Source: Amycolatopsis roodepoortensis (GTDB taxonomy: Bacteria; Actinomycetota; Actinomycetes; Mycobacteriales; Pseudonocardiaceae). Taken from it: DNA of 64,000 bases. Shown here one piece after another: positions 62,704 to 64,000 of the stretch; the stretch's first letter is position 1, and the number at the start of each line of letters is the position of its first letter. The stretch is from NCBI RefSeq assembly GCF_014873915.1, contig NZ_JADBEJ010000005.1:2852001-2916000 (forward strand). The letters are read 5' to 3'. Made by a program: the position numbers and the translations under genes. The notes below the pieces were generated by a model. That model was not told the DNA's origin, searched no databases, and saw only the letters and a list, made by a program, of their open reading frames with translations.

Positions 62704-63635
62704 CCAGCGCCGCCGCGACCTTGGCTGGAGTCCGTTTCATGCACCCGGCAACCGATGGCCTCACGATTCCCGACCCGATCCCGGACGCTTCGATCTTCCA
62801 ACCCGCGCCGTGGGTCGCTCCGTCTTCCGAGCAGCTTCCCTTCCTCCGCCGGCGGCTTCACGAGCACTACACCACCATCGCGGCCGAGGGCGCCCAGCAA
62901 GGACGAACAGGCCAGGTCGCGCGAGCCGCCGCGGTGGAGAGCGAGGATCGGGAAGTACGCCGATACGCCCGCGATGAAGCCGGCCGCCTCAAGAACGCGA
63001 GCCTGACGTGGGTCGACCACGAGGCGATCGAGATGGCCGTGACCTACTCGTCCACCCCGTCCACCGAACCCGCCAGCCCGGACCGAATGCCCAGCATGAC
63101 CGGCTTCATGCTGTTCGAGAGCTGCATCGGCGGCGCCCTCTATGACGCCGCGCGTGCGCAAGACCTGCCAGGCTCAGGATGGACACCAGCCCCCTGGCTC
63201 TACGACGTCTCCGGTTACGTCGAGGCCCCAATCGTCGCCATCAGCTGGTCACGCCTGCCACCGCCGCACGAGGACCGGGTCCAACTGTCGTTCTACACCC
63301 CAAATCGGCCGCCCCAATGGGACGGCCTGCCCCCGGACACGTTCGTCGCCCAGTGGGCAGCGACAAAGACCTGCTACAGCGCGGGCTACTTCGCCGACCA
63401 TGTCCGCACTGTCTCGGCCCGGATGAGCCCGATGCCGGTACTCGCTACCTTCACCGCGACCCTCCAGTTCGGTGAACTGCTCCCCGAACCCGACGCGAAC
63501 CACTGCGCCGGGTGGGTCCAGACCGTCTACGGCCTATGGCAATTGCTCGACCACAAAGTCAAGAAACCGCTGACCCAGACCGATGTGATCGCAGCTCCGC
63601 GATCAGTGACCCGAGGCGACGGGTCTATCCCGTGA
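62700..63635 (+). CDS. Unknown 311-residue protein
   Basis: A soluble protein starting at GTG, coupled to the previous gene. Recognisable but unassigned stretches are QLPFLRRRLHEHYTTIAAEG, MTGFMLFESCIGGALYDAAR, WLYDVSGYVEAPIVAISWSR and GWVQTVYGLWQLLDHKVKKP. The C-terminal VKKPLTQTDVIAAPRSV is reminiscent of conserved actinobacterial proteins of integrating plasmids, but I cannot name a family. A group II intron appears to begin 22 bases after its stop. Confidence 0.7.
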   Translation: MTSAAATLAGVRFMHPATDGLTIPDPIPDASIFQPAPWVAPSSEQLPFLRRRLHEHYTTIAAEGAQQGRTGQVARAAAVESEDREVRRYARDEAGRLKNASLTWVDHEAIEMAVTYSSTPSTEPASPDRMPSMTGFMLFESCIGGALYDAARAQDLPGSGWTPAPWLYDVSGYVEAPIVAISWSRLPPPHEDRVQLSFYTPNRPPQWDGLPPDTFVAQWAATKTCYSAGYFADHVRTVSARMSPMPVLATFTATLQFGELLPEPDANHCAGWVQTVYGLWQLLDHKVKKPLTQTDVIAAPRSVTRGDGSIP

Positions 63636-63657
63636 TCGGTTTGCGCCGTGAGGCGCT

Positions 63658-64000
63658 GTGTGAATTCGAGCGGAGGTGTGAGACCACCGCCTGTGGCCTG
63701 TCGTAGCAGGTCGCTGGAGCTGAGGGCAGCCTGATCCGGGTGGTGCCGGGGAGGGTGGGAGCAGCCCTGACAAAGCCGGGACGTGGCCAGTACTGCCAGA
63801 TGGTGCGGGTCCGGCGAGCGTGACGAAGAGGAGTACGCGAGGAACCGGCGTTTTACGTCCCTCCGTTGGGACACCGGCTCGAATCTGGCGGATCTGGGCC
63901 GGGCGCGGTGCGCACCTGTCGGCGGTGCTGATGGGGAACTCCTGGGTCGGTTTACCGTTGCCGGTCGGGAGGCCACGAGGAAGGTCTGCGGCGTACTCGT
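63658..64000 (+). mobile_element. Probable 5' part of a further group II intron, cut by the window edge
   Basis: From GTGTG at 63658 the sequence is non-coding and has the look of group II intron domain I: AGGTGTGAGACCACC, a GAGGGCAGCC segment, GACGAAGAGGAGTACGCGAG and paired GC-rich blocks, in a type different from the 20.6-kb intron. No reverse transcriptase is reached before the window ends. The assignment rests on remembered resemblance of these blocks and on the GUGYG start. Confidence 0.45.

Overview
The window comes from a high-GC actinomycete. Mycolata-type InhA/FabI, an Rv1733c-type protein, LppY/LpqO and PepSY proteins, XRE-TPR regulators and an FxLD lanthipeptide locus suggest Pseudonocardiales, but no rRNA or marker gene fixes the genus. 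No tRNA, rRNA or CRISPR array was recognised.

Region 1 (1-15.2 kb): a minus-strand gene run with a small unknown protein, dabB and dabA (bicarbonate uptake), a second unknown protein, icd, ilvD, fabI/inhA and the start of bioD. A small winged-helix regulator and a DUF6671 gene diverge from it. murF, a Sua5/YrdC gene and a folC-like Mur ligase follow. Region 2 (15.2-20 kb): two terC metal-exporter genes, each behind a yybP-ykoY-type manganese riboswitch and a TTGACA promoter, plus a third, orphan copy of that promoter and riboswitch on the minus strand with no gene behind it. A second regulator of the dab type, a stress-protein-like gene and a lipoprotein lie here too.

Region 3 (20,586-38,467): a 17.88-kb integrative element inserted in a NUDIX hydrolase gene. 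The two gene halves lie at 20,260-20,585 and 38,468-38,657, and removing the element joins them in frame to a 171-codon gene. At one end is a chain of three tyrosine recombinases, an HTH/coiled-coil accessory gene and an intact NUDIX gene. The cargo is two universal stress proteins, an NhaP2-type antiporter, an Rv1733c-like protein and small membrane or secreted proteins. Near the other end an IS5-family element carries identical group II introns inside both terminal inverted repeats, giving a 1,941-bp inverted repeat.

Region 4 (38.4-49.4 kb): an FxLD class I lanthipeptide cluster: XRE-TPR regulator, precursor, LanB, LanC, a fused SpaB_C/PCMT-like methyltransferase, a helical-repeat protein and the 5' part of a second FxLD methyltransferase. 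Region 5 (49.4-58.3 kb): a chromate/metal module (CopC, split ChrB, DUF378, DUF1259, PepSY, two-component system, FetAB-type ABC exporter, ChrA) lying between the 5' and 3' pieces of that second methyltransferase. A 16-bp palindrome is shared by the two promoters of this module. Region 6 (58.3-64 kb): HAD hydrolase, a second XRE-TPR regulator with the same direct-repeat motif as the lanthipeptide regulator, a degenerate NUDIX protein, an inositol-monophosphatase-like enzyme, two unknown genes, and what looks like the 5' part of another group II intron running off the end.

Starts given below were chosen by ribosome-binding sites, overlaps with neighbours and family length; many are GTG.
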